From Argentina anserina (taxonomy: Eukaryota; Streptophyta; Magnoliopsida; Rosales; Rosaceae), in assembly GCF_933775445.1 (NCBI RefSeq), contig NC_065874.1, positions 9,071,001 through 9,135,000 on the forward strand: 64,000 nt of DNA, read 5' to 3'. Made by a program: the position numbers and the translations under genes. The notes under the pieces were generated by a model that was not told where the DNA came from, did not search any database, and saw nothing but the letters and a program-made list of their open reading frames with translations. Below, one piece after another: positions 1 to 10,128 of the stretch. Each line of letters starts with the position of its first letter. The stretch's first letter is position 1.

Positions 1-2030
1 ACATGATGTCGAAGATGAGCAACATGATGGCACCACCTTAATTGTATATCCCTCTCTCACTGGGTCATTCACCTTTAAAGCTCCATTCTATGGTAGCTCA
101 ACTCCCGTCTCGCAGTGGACTTACTCAGTGAATTGTTAAGTAGCCAGCTTCCAACCGCCCAAGTCAGACAACGAGGAACTAAGTTCAGACGTTTTGATGC
201 TGAAGTATGTACATCGTGACAAAGATGCTCCTAAGGTGTCATTCAAGCTTCTCAATGACTCTATATCCAACAACTATGTGCGATGAGGTGCGTTTCGAAC
301 TACCGGCGCCTTTACCTATATAGAGTGCTACTGGGAGTGGGTAGAAGATGTATTAAGCCGAAACAAAGACCGCATCAAGAAGACGGGCCTCTATCGAGCA
401 GTGTTTGTGTCATTATTCAGCTATGATCGTGTTGCTCTCATTGTGCGAGCGTTTTGTGAATATTGGTGCCCTGCTACAAACACACTGCACACATTGCAAG
501 GGGAGATGTCTATATCTCTTTTGGACCTTGAGCATATTTGAGGCTTTGCCTATCCTTGGAAGGGTTTATGACGAAGTCGTTCCGCCCATTGATGAGTTTT
601 CTGCAAAGTGTAAAGAAGGGGAGCCTCTCATCCCCAAAAGCTGTCGTTATTTGTTTTTTCCTTACCATAGATTGTGCAATAAAAGCGTAGCACCGTGAAG
701 ATAACTACAAGGATACGGTATTGGTATAAAGGCCAGATGAGATACAAAAGACCTCCCAGCAAGAGTACATGAAATAAGAGGGACGCGCCCGCTAGTACTC
801 ACAATCCATCTGGCGCCATTCCAGGGATTCGTAGCGAACTCCGGATGACCTTTCACCATTCGAGGATCTAGGCGTAGCAGAAGCAAGTATGGAATCTGTT
901 TACCTCTATGCCTTTTATGCGTGTTGGCTTTATTTATTCATATTCCCGAAAAATGATGCAGGTTTTATTCGTCCGGGAGTTTTTAAGATCGCTCACTGAA
1001 TGTCCTGAGGTCAAAACTATTGTATGGCGGTTCCCATATTGGCGAATATATATCAGGGCTTGAATGCCATATATGTCTCTAATGATCCAGGAAACTAGCC
1101 AACTGCGCTTTCTTTTCATTACTTGTATGAGTGGTTGGGTGAGTATTTCGGCACCCATTTCTTCTCTCGACGTCCAAAAAGCTTCAGGCCCTTGATGATC
1201 CATATTTTAGGGGAATTTTCGGTAAAACATTTCGAGGATGGACATGTCCGTGCCTTGTTTACTGCTTGTGATAATGTGCAGATGGAACGATTTGCCAAAG
1301 TTCCAGAGTGTGCGCAAACTAATTGTTGACACCAACGGAGCCCCTCCTTCAGATTCTGCCTATCTCATTAGTCTTCGCTCCGGATTTGTGTCCTTATGGC
1401 AAGATAGTTTGCGAGTAGTCGAACCCTATAGTCCTCAACGATTCAGTCGACAATTCGGATATGTTCAGGGTGTTCCCGGAGGTTCCCAAGGAGATCGTCG
1501 ACCCGTAAGTTTGGCTCGGACATACTCGTTTTGGGATAGTTAGACGAAGCTTGGCACAAAGGGTGAGACAATCCTGCCTATGAATACCGACATCACAAAG
1601 TTTATGGTTACTCAAGACTACATCCAATGGTGGTTCAAAATTCATCATCATGCGTTGAAGAAGTCTATGAAGATGACCATTGTGAATTTGCCACAACAAG
1701 AGCCTCCAAAAGCTAACGGAGACGACTGTGCGACAACTCCTCTTCAAATTTTGTTTTCCGCCGAAGCTTTGCCCTCGGTTGATAACTATTAGATTCCACC
1801 TCCTCCAGTTTTGGAAGGAATCGGAGATTCATCAAATTTTCTCCTCAAGTCGAAAGAGAAGGTTGCTACATCCAGAAGGCGTAGCGGAAGCAGCAGTAGT
1901 ACCCATAGTGATGTGCACTTCAAACGTCAAAAGAGGGATGATGCTGATCTTGGCTCTATTTACTACAATCCCAATGCCAATTTCGATCCTCTTTTTCCGA
2001 ATCAGGAGAAGTATCTTTCTCCTCCCCAAA
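1..2030 (+). pseudogene. Plant mobile domain (PMD) protein relic
   Basis: Broken reading frames on the plus strand recall the plant mobile domain (aminotransferase-like) family, a transposon-related domain also found in MAIN/MAIL proteins. Pieces in order are: a segment near 430-640 with ALIVRAFCEYWCP and a GEMSISLLDLE-like stretch; a hydrophobic middle part near 880-1080; a YEWLGEYFGTHF segment at about 1126; and a DYIQWWFKIHHHALKK stretch near 1615. The pieces lie in different frames with in-frame stops, so this is not a working gene. Low-complexity Ser/Arg-rich coding-like sequence follows to about 2030, where caulimovirid-like sequence begins. It could be a dead cellular gene, or a PMD domain carried by a mobile element. 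Confidence 0.6.
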
Positions 2031-2559
2031 AATCACTTTTGGCTGCAATGATGCTTGTTGCAAAACAATTAATGTTCTTTCTAAACAAGAAGAACAACAA
2101 GAATTATTAATTGATTTAATTTCTAAAATTGATAATCCTGACTTAAAAACTGAGTATCTCAAAAAATTAAAAAACTTAATTACCAAAGAAGATGTTAGTA
2201 AAACTCCCCCACCAAAAATTAGCCTTACCTCAACATTTGATAGGTTTAAGAAAAGTAAAAAAGAAATTACCATCCAAGATTTACAACAAGAAATTAAGAA
2301 CATTAAAATAGAAATTCATGCTTTACAACAATCTCATTCTAACCTTATAGATGATAATACAAATATCAAACAACAATTAAACATTATTAAAATAAATAAT
2401 GCATTTTCTAACTTAGAAAACCCTCAAGTTAATGAAATATTAGATGAAAAAAATAAAATCTCAAATGATGAAGAAGTATCTGAACAAAATATTCTTAGTG
2501 TTATTAATCATATTTAACTCAAAAAATGGTATACCACTATCTAACTCAGAATCAAAGAT

Positions 2560-2889
2560 TTTAAACTCACGACAATAGCTCTTATAGATTTTGGAGCCAA
2601 CCTTAATTGTATCCAAGAAGGTTTAATACCTTCAAAATATTTTGAAAAATCTAAAGAATCTCTCATTTCAGCAAATGGTTCAAAAATTAATATCGAATAT
2701 GAAATCCTTAGAGCACATATTTGCCAGAGTAAAATTTGTTATAAAACATCATTCATCCTAATCAAAAACCTAACTGATAGGCCCATCTTAGGTTTATCAT
2801 TTATTACCTTAATTTATCATTTCCTTGTTAACTATGACGGAATCATTACTTACCCCTTTGATGAACCAGTCAAATTTAATTTTCTTTAA
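2560..2889 (+). pseudogene. Caulimovirid aspartic protease remnant
   Basis: About 110 codons resemble the retropepsin-like protease of endogenous caulimovirids. The active-site region near 2587 reads IDFGANLN where the family has D-T/S-G-A, so the residue after the catalytic Asp is Phe. A conserved ILGLSF-type flap/helix motif follows near 2790. The frame ends in a stop at 2887-2889. The piece sits between the coat-protein-like coiled coil and the RT, the normal polyprotein order. It is inactive as a gene because of the flanking stops. Confidence 0.6.
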
Positions 2890-3189
2890 AATCCTGAAAT
2901 TCATACTCTAAAAGCATTACAAGAAAATTCAGTTACAAAAACTATCAATTGTATTCAAACAAAAACTAAACAAATTAGTTTTCTCAAAGAAGAAATTAAT
3001 TTTGAAAGAATTGACAACCAACTTCAAGATGCCACTCTTCAAAATAAAATTAAAAATTTTGAAGAAAAAATAATTAAAGAACTGTGTTCTGATCTTCATA
3101 TGGCTTTTTGGCATAGGAAAAAATATATCATTTCCTTACTATATATAAAAGGAATTCAACAAAAGTAATATCCCTACCAAAGCTCGACC

Positions 3190-4511
3190 AATACAGATGA
3201 ATCATGAAATCATGGAATTTTGCAAAACTGAAATTAATGAATTACACAGAAAAAGGATAATTCGACCTAGTAAATCGCCTTGGTCATGTCCGCTTTTTAT
3301 CTTCAAAAAAGTGATGAGCTTGAAAGGGGTACTCCTCGTTTGGTCATCAACTATAAACCATTAAATACAGTCCTGGAATGGATCAGATACCTTATTCCCA
3401 ACACAAGAGATTTAATCAACAGGCTAAATAAATCAGCAGTGTATAATAAATGTGACAAGAAATCAGGTTTTGGCAAATCCAAATCAATAAAGCTGATAAA
3501 AATAAAACTGCATTTGTTACTCTTTTCGGCCATTATGAATGGAATGTGATGCCATTTGGTCTTAAGAACGCTCCCAGTAAATTCCAAAATATTATAAATG
3601 ACATTTTTAATCCTTACAGTCACTTTTTAATTGTGTACATCGATGATGTTCTAATATTCTCTCAGTCTATTGATCAACATTGGAAACATCTTCACCAGTT
3701 CTTTTCCACTATAAAAAACAACGATTTAGTTGTATCCGCTTCAAAAATAAAACTATTTCAGTCAAACATCATATTCTTAGGATTTAATATCCATCATTTA
3801 CAGATCCAACCCATTAACCAAGTTATCCAATTTGCAGACAAATTTCCAGATGTCATACTAGACAAGACTCAATTACAAAGATTTCTTGGATCATTAAATT
3901 ACATAGCAGATTTCTATCAAAACTTCCGAAAGAAATGCAAACCCTTATTTGAAAGATTAAATAAAAATCCTCCTCCCTAGACTCTTACTCATGCATCTAT
4001 AGTCAGAGAAATCAAGACTCATGTTAAAACATTACCTTGTTTAGGAATTCCTCTTCCAAATGCTTTTAAAATAGTTGAAACTGACGCTACAGATATAGGA
4101 TACGGTGGTATACTTAAACAGCAAATTTCTCCTAGTCATCCCGAACAAATTGTCTGTTTTCATTCTGGAGCTTGGAACCCGGCTCAGTCTAATTACAGTA
4201 CAATCAAAAAAGAAATTTTATTTATCGTCTTATGTATCAGTAAATTTCAAGATGATTTATTAAATCAAAAAATTTTAGTCACAGTCGATTGCAAAAGCCC
4301 GAAAGATGTGTTAGAAAAAGATGTTCAAAATATTGCTAGTAAACAGATTTTTGCCAGATGGCAAAGAATTTTAAGTATTTTTGATTTCCAAATTGCATTC
4401 ATCAAAGGGAGTGATAATCATATCCCAGACTTTCTAACCCGAGAAATTTTGCAGGGTTCATCATGCGACGGTCCAGCTCTCCTGGTTTCCACAGGACTGG
4501 AAAAGAAATAG
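3190..4511 (+). pseudogene. Caulimovirid reverse transcriptase and RNase H remnant
   Basis: RT fingers/palm pieces begin near 3200 and shift frame at about 3470 and 3545. The catalytic palm motif YIDDVLIFS is at about 3636-3662 and retains both Asp residues. After a stop at 3978-3980 the RNase H domain follows, with ETDATDIGYGG near 4080, AQSNYSTIKKE near 4190 and a closing PDFLTREIL near 4425-4450. RNase H follows RT directly and no integrase is present, which separates this from gypsy elements. The frame changes mean no continuous enzyme can be made. Small proline-rich open stretches lie after it to about 4790. Confidence 0.75.
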
Positions 4512-4871
4512 TAAATCTTGAATCACCATCACCACAAAAAGGATCCCCAGTAAAAAATGAAAACCCTAAGTCACCATCATTTGTTAGTCTTTTTCCTCAT
4601 GCAGGTCATACTCTCCTGCCAGTCACAAACAAATACAGTCCACTAGGCCCAATTACCAGTCAACCTTAGTTAATGAATATGATCCTTTCAAACTCCAAAC
4701 AATTCCACCTCCCCCAGCGTTTGTCCATCATCCAAAATCATCACCTTACCAATTTAGGGCTAGAGAATTTTGTTTCTTTGCTTAGCCATCCCTAATATAG
4801 TTAAAATCACCAATTGCTATGACTAAACTTTTCTATGGCCCAATCAATCATTATCCTCCTGATAAGTTTGT

Positions 4872-4895
4872 GTATATATATATATATATATATAT
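4872..4895. repeat. TA dinucleotide microsatellite at element junction
   Basis: An uninterrupted alternating TA run. To its left lies caulimovirid-like sequence. To its right begins the distal part of a copia LTR whose other copy (13385-13491) has only a short TATATTTAT at this place. Endogenous caulimovirids are known to be found next to TA-rich microsatellites. Confidence 0.9.
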
Positions 4896-4991
4896 GCTTT
4901 TGTAGTTTGTATTGGATATGAAATATACATGAGAATATTCATCTCCATCAATCGTTTTCATCTTGCCCTCTTTCTTTCTGTCATAAATTCA
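4890..4991 (+). repeat. 5' LTR fragment of the copia element
   Basis: About 100 bp that match the end of the 3' LTR at 13385-13491 with a few substitutions and a small indel (shared blocks such as TTGTAGTTTGTATTGGATAT and TTTTCATCTTGCCCTCTTTC). It ends in TTCA, just before the primer-binding site. The first two thirds of the LTR are missing, replaced by the TA tract and caulimovirid sequence. Confidence 0.8.
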
Positions 4992-4994
4992 ATA

Positions 4995-5007
4995 TGGTAT
5001 GAGAGTA
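4995..5007 (+). other. Primer-binding site, initiator-Met tRNA type
   Basis: TGGTATGAGAGTA lies a few bases after the 5' LTR end. It differs by one or two bases from TGGTATCAGAGC, the usual copia site complementary to the 3' end of initiator methionine tRNA. Confidence 0.7.
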
Positions 5008-5059
5008 ATGATCCGTATCAGATCTACTTCTCCTCCTCCATCTTTGTTCATTTTCAATT

Positions 5060-5907
5060 TTGTCACCCTCTATCATTATTTCTAGAGGTAACGATGTTAT
5101 AGACGCTGATTCCTCATCTAGTTCGGATTCCAAATCCAAGAGTGTTAATTCTACCTCAACTTCTCATCTTACCTCTGCCCTACTTAATGAATTTAATTGT
5201 ATTTCTTGGTCTAATGCCATGACTCTTTCCATCGAAGGAAGAAAAAAGTTAGGATACAACTATGACAAGTTCAAGAAACCTACAATCTCAGCTCTTGAGT
5301 ATGAAGCATGGCTCGCTCAAGATCAGTTGATTCCATCATGGATGATATATTCTATGGAACCAAAGATGCAACAAGTTTTTCAATACTCAGACTAGCCTTG
5401 AGCATGTGGACAACTATCAAAGACTTGTATGGTGATTTTATCAACTCTGCACGAGTTTATCATATCAAGAGAGACATTGTTCAGCTTCAACAAGGTAATT
5501 TGTCATTTATCAAGCATTTAGGCAGTCTCAAGGCTAAGTGGAATGAACTAGAGCTATATAGGCCATTTAGCACTGATAGAGTCACCTTGTTAAAAAGAGA
5601 AGAGGAAGATAAAGTATTTTAATTGTTGTCTAGTCTCAGTTCTGATTTTGATGATCTAAAAAGTCACATCCTTATGCCTTCTGAGTTTTCATAATTCAAC
5701 AATATTTGTAACACTATGCAAAGAGAAGAAATAAGAAAAAAGTTTATAAATGTTGATCTAGCTATGAGAGAGCAAGAGTCACAAGTTTTAGAAACTAGGG
5801 CCTTCGTTAGCCATATTAAACCCTATAAAGGCAGACGATCAGATCTAAAATGTTCACATTGTGAGAAGATTGGTAGGTCTGGTGTTGGTCATCAAAAAGA
5901 CACTTGA
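5060..5907 (+). pseudogene. Copia gag remnant
   Basis: Two overlapping frames give a copia gag protein. A Ser-rich start is followed by a FNCISWSNAMTLSIEGRKK segment (UBN2/retrotran_gag type) near 5190 and a helix-rich middle to about 5620. A zinc knuckle follows near 5850 (CSHCEKIG, then His), and the expected last Cys codon is TGA at 5905-5907. No ATG opens the frame near 5060; a TTG stands where a start would be expected. Frameshifts near 5390 and stops at 5620 and 5691 break it. Confidence 0.75.
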
Positions 5908-6115
5908 TGGATTCTTCATTCTGAGCTTAAAGCTAAGTTTCATGAGGACAAGAAATCAGTCCATGCCTGCTTATTCATCAAAGGCCAATATTGCTAGCAA
6001 CAGTTCATCAAATGGCATGGTAGACTTTACTGCAAATCTCATTAATTTTATTAATGCTTTTGCAAGTTTCATTCAGCAACAATAGAGAGGAAACAAGAGT
6101 GGTGACTATACTACT

Positions 6116-6773
6116 ATGCTTGGAAAATTTGCAGGCTTTCTTGCTAAGTTTGACTCAGTGCAGGAGGATGAGATTCCAGGTATTATTTGTGCAATCTCTA
6201 CTACATTGGAATTGAGTAAAAATCATGATTTTTGGATAGTTGACTCAGGTGCCTCTATTCACATGATTAATGATGCATCTTCTTTATATGATTTTACATT
6301 GTTTGAAAAACCTTCTCAAGTATTTGTTGCAAATGGGAAGAAAGTTCCAATTTTGAGGAAGGGATATCTCAAGCTATTTTCAAGTCATAAAAAATCTACT
6401 GTGATGTTTGTTCCTTCATTTCCATTTAAGCTTCATTCTGTTGGAAAACTTACTCATGTTCTAGATTTTCTTGTCACATTCTCAACTTCTAGTATGATTT
6501 TTCAAGATTGAGTCTCGAAGAAAAAAATTGGTGAAGGATTTTTTTCTAAATGGTTTGTACTACATTTTTTCAACTGCAAGCTTTTCCAAGTCTCTTCTTG
6601 TAGAATCAAACACCACCCTTTTGCAGCATGATCTGTGGCACATGCGATTAGCTCATCCTTCATCTCAAGTCATGTCTTTTATCTTTCCTGAACTATGTAA
6701 ACATTCTCACTTTTGTGAAATTTGTTATAATTCAAAGTCAACCCGTTTGCCATTTTTCCAGTTTTATGTCTAG
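6116..6773 (+). pseudogene. Copia protease and GAG-pre-integrase remnant
   Basis: The protease active site WIVDSGASIHM is at about 6233-6266 and looks intact. A stop at 6509 and a frame change follow. The pre-integrase zinc-binding region (LWHMRLAHPSS near 6634, then HFCEICYNSKSTRLPF near 6710) carries the H-H and C-C residues typical of copia integrase N-termini. The frame ends at 6773. Confidence 0.8.
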
Positions 6774-7800
6774 AGCTTCTAGAAATTTTGAATTGATACA
6801 CTATGATGTATGGGGACTTTCATCGATGACTTATCTAGAACAACTTTTGTGTGTCTCTTAAAATCCAAGAATGAAGTTGTAAGGTGCTTCCAACATTTTT
6901 CACAATCTTGTCAAAAATCATTTTTCTTCAAATATTTGCACATTAAGATCAAAAAATGGAACTAAGTACACTTCAAAAAAATTTACACAATACCTCAGTG
7001 ATCATGGAATTTTTCATCAGACTTCATGTGTTGGCACACCCCATCAAAATGACATATTAGAAAGAAAGAATATAGATTTACTTGAAAAAAAACAAATCAC
7101 TCATGCTACAGGTCAATGTTCATAAACGTTTTTGGTCTTATGCTATTCACAATGCTACATATTTGATTAATAGATTGCCTAGCAGTGTTTTGGAGTTCAA
7201 GTCACCTTTTCAGGTTCTGAAAGCAAGAGATATTGATGTTAGTCATTTGAGAAGTTTTTGATGCATCTGCTATATTCATCTACAAGTAAAACAAAGAGAC
7301 AAATTTGAGTCTAGAGCTACTAAATGTGTTTTTTTTTTTCTGGGATATTCTACTTCTCAAAAAGGATATAAATGCTATGATCCTATTGCCATAAAATCTT
7401 ATGTGTCAAAAGATGTCAGGTTCGATGAGTCAAAATATTTTTTTCAAAAGCATGACAATGAGCTTCAGGGGAAGATGCAAGGTGAATTATTTGATGTTAC
7501 TCCAACTCCAGTTGTAGATCAGCCATTAATGTCTGAAAATTCCATTGTTCATAAATTGGTAGTTATTTCTCCACCAACTTCACCTCAGAAAAGTCCCATA
7601 TTTGATGACAGTGTAGTTCTCATAATTCATCTCGACCATCTCAGTTACAACAGGAGGACCAAGATGTTGACTAGCATGTTCAGCAAGAGACTAGAAGATA
7701 TCCTAGTAGATTTAGGATTCCTTCAGTTCTACTTAAAGGTTATTAGTTATATGCTCCAAAACATCCTATTGGGAATATTGCTACATTAAATAAGGTGTCT
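6774..7800 (+). pseudogene. Copia integrase core and C-terminal remnant
   Basis: The catalytic core is only recognisable in short pieces in several frames (around 6800-7260), for example a FWSYAIHNATYLINRLPS-like stretch near 7130-7190. The integrase C-terminal region and the GKGY-like part near 7330-7420 run into an acidic/Pro-rich linker open from 7403 to 7789. Stops and small deletions are many, so it is nonfunctional. Confidence 0.6.
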
Positions 7801-7892
7801 GCATATTATAGTGTTTTTCTCAACAATTTTTGTGAACCTTCTGAACCAAGAAATTTAATGACACTAGCAAGTCTGAAGTATGGAGAAAAGCA

Positions 7893-10128
7893 ATGGCAGA
7901 AGAATTTCAAGCTTTAAAAGAAAATAAAACTTGGCATTTTGTCAACTTACATGTAGGACCCAAAGTAGTAGGGGCTCGATGGATTTATAAAATCAAGTTT
8001 CATTCAAATGGAGAAATTGAGATGTATAAAGTTAGGTTGGTGGCTAAGGGCTTTATTCAGACATTTGGAGTTGATTAAAATGAGACATTTGCTTCTGTTG
8101 CAAAAATGAACATTGTTAGAGTGTTACTGTGTCACAGTTCTGAAATTTCGAATGATAAAAATTCGAATTCGAAACCATGAAAACTCTAAAACAATCTCAA
8201 ATATATTGAAATCATCTTATAATAACAGTGCATCGAAACTGAGTCCACAACACGACTCAATCGACTTGAATAATACATAACAAGTTTATATCTAAGTATT
8301 ATAACCAATGGAAATGTAAAATTCACTCAATCCTCACCACAAACAGAAGAAATAAATATTCAGAAATCTTCAGGATAAGCCCTTTGAATCTGTTAATCAC
8401 CACCTACAGAACTATCTCATACACCATCAAATTAGTGCACTGGGATTCTAAAGACAAACCTGGTAAGCTTTGCAGTCCGTATGAGTAAACCATGTTCCTT
8501 AAACACTGTTCATGCGCCGCCACCATTCTGGTGACCACCAATGATCACCAAAATTTACCACCACAATCTAAAAAACGTTTTCAACAATTTTTTAGTTGAC
8601 ACCAAAGTTTAAATCAAAACCTAAACAGTCCAATCGACGAAGAACATAAAATTGGCACTATTCACAGACCTTAGAAAAAGAAATCGTCGATTTTTCTTGT
8701 GTGTTTCTAAATAGATAAACTGTTTTAGAGGTTTGATATACATCCTACAAGCTTCAAAACACAAGAAGAATCACCTTGATTGGTTGCCGGAGGAGGGAGT
8801 TCTCCTTACTTCTTAAAACGGAATAGCCATATTGTTTCTTTATTTCTGGGCTTCAAACCGCTCGCATCTCTCCCAAACACTAACTCAGATAGGTAGGGGA
8901 CGAAGAGACGGTTCCAACGCCACCGGTCTCACTTAATTCCGTCGCTGGACCGCGGAGATATGGCCGGAGAAATATTCGGCAACAAAGAGGGAAAAATCAC
9001 GTGAACAGTACCCGAGCTCGGGTGAACAGTAACCGAGCTGATTTTTGAAAAAAAAAATGATTTTTAATCTCATATCTTTTCTTTTATACTCATCCCAAAA
9101 TCAGAAAACCAAACTTATGTTGCTAACAACTTGCACATACGCCATCTGATTAAAGCGTGTCACGCGTCTACGAACTCGTATTGACGAACTCTACGATTTT
9201 CATGAATGAAGTTTTCTGAGATTCCTAACTGATAAAAAGTCAACTCTTGACCCCTCACGGTAACGTTTCTGAGTATAAATCGCTCGAACACTTTCGTTTT
9301 CTCCCTCGTACTATATAATCAGATCACCACCAATTTAAATATCTCTGAACAATAATTAGAAAATAATTATAAATTTTTGGGATATTACATATTGTCTGTA
9401 GCAATGAATCATGGTTATAGATTATATCAAATGGATGTCAAGAATGCCTTCTTGCATGAAGAATTGGACGAATATGTGTATATGAAGTTGCCTCATGGTC
9501 ATGCTCAAGAGAATGAGTCTGGAATGGTCTGCAAATTTCATAAAGCAATTTATGGCTTGAAACAGACTCCAAGAGCTTGGTTCCAAGCTAAGCTCAGTTT
9601 TAATTGCTTCAGGTTTTCAGAGAAGTCATTGTGATTCTTCAATGTATGTTAGAAGTGGAAAGCTTGGAAGATTGGATGTTAACTAGAGATAATGCAAACG
9701 AAATTCAAAATCTCAAGTCTTCTCTACATGCTACTTTTGCAGTTAAGGATTTAGGTCAGTTGAGATATTTTCTTGGAATTGAAATGGACTACTCTCCCAA
9801 AGATCTTTTTCTAAATCAAAGAAAATATATCACTGATTTGTTGGATGAAGCAAATATGCAGCATAGCAGTATTGAAAAAACTCCTCTGCCAAGCAACCTT
9901 GATATTGAAGCTGAAGATGATGCTCTCAGTGATATTGCAGTTTATCAAAGGCTAGTTGGTAAGTTGATTTATCTTACAATTACTAGGCCTGATATTATTT
10001 ATGTTGTTAGTTTGGTTGGCCAGTTCATGCATGCTCCAAACTCTCACCATCTTTAGTTAGTCAAAAGAATTATGAGATATCTCAAAGGTACTGTCACTAG
10101 AGGTATTCTAATGCACATTCATGATTGT
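7893..10128 (+). pseudogene. Copia reverse transcriptase, split by a solo LTR
   Basis: The first part (7893-8129) has the WHFVNL and ARWIYKIKFHSNGEI blocks. The second part (9395 onward) resumes exactly where the first stops, with SVAMNHGYRLYQMDVKNAFL, then IYGLKQTPRAWF. Between these and the GDNANEI-like block near 9690 the expected YVDD catalytic loop is absent, apparently by deletion. A DLGQLRYFLGIEM block (about 9750) and a KLIYLTITRPDI block (about 9960) follow. The frame stops at 10054, and a short RYLKGT piece of the RNase H entry follows before the second insertion at about 10129. Confidence 0.8.
8130..9389. mobile_element. Solo LTR of a Ty3/gypsy element
   Basis: A 1260-bp insert inside the copia RT. 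It begins TGTCACAG and ends GATATTACA, so on either strand it has TG...CA ends. The flanks are TACTG (8125-8129) and TATTG (9390-9394), a 5-bp target duplication with one mismatch. Removing the insert and one flank rejoins the copia RT codons in frame. Its ends resemble those of the LTR at 10272-13123. No internal region or second LTR is present, so it is probably the product of LTR-LTR recombination. The inside holds no gene that I can see. Confidence 0.85.

Larger units (their letters stand above)
2035..4870 (+). mobile_element. Endogenous caulimovirid (pararetrovirus) fragment, defective
   Basis: An integrated, decayed plant pararetrovirus segment. Reading along the plus strand there is a coat-protein-like tail (a zinc-knuckle remnant near 2040, then a Lys/Glu-rich coiled-coil-like region to about 2515), an aspartic-protease remnant, a reverse transcriptase, an RNase H, and a Pro/Ser-rich tail to about 4790. 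Several stop codons and frame changes break it, for example around 2517, 2887, 3166, 3545 and 3978. The arrangement and the RT/RNase H wording match endogenous Caulimoviridae of the florendovirus/petuvirus kind rather than Ty3/gypsy elements, because no integrase follows the RNase H. The 3' edge falls in a TA dinucleotide tract. It cannot encode a complete polyprotein. Confidence 0.75.
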
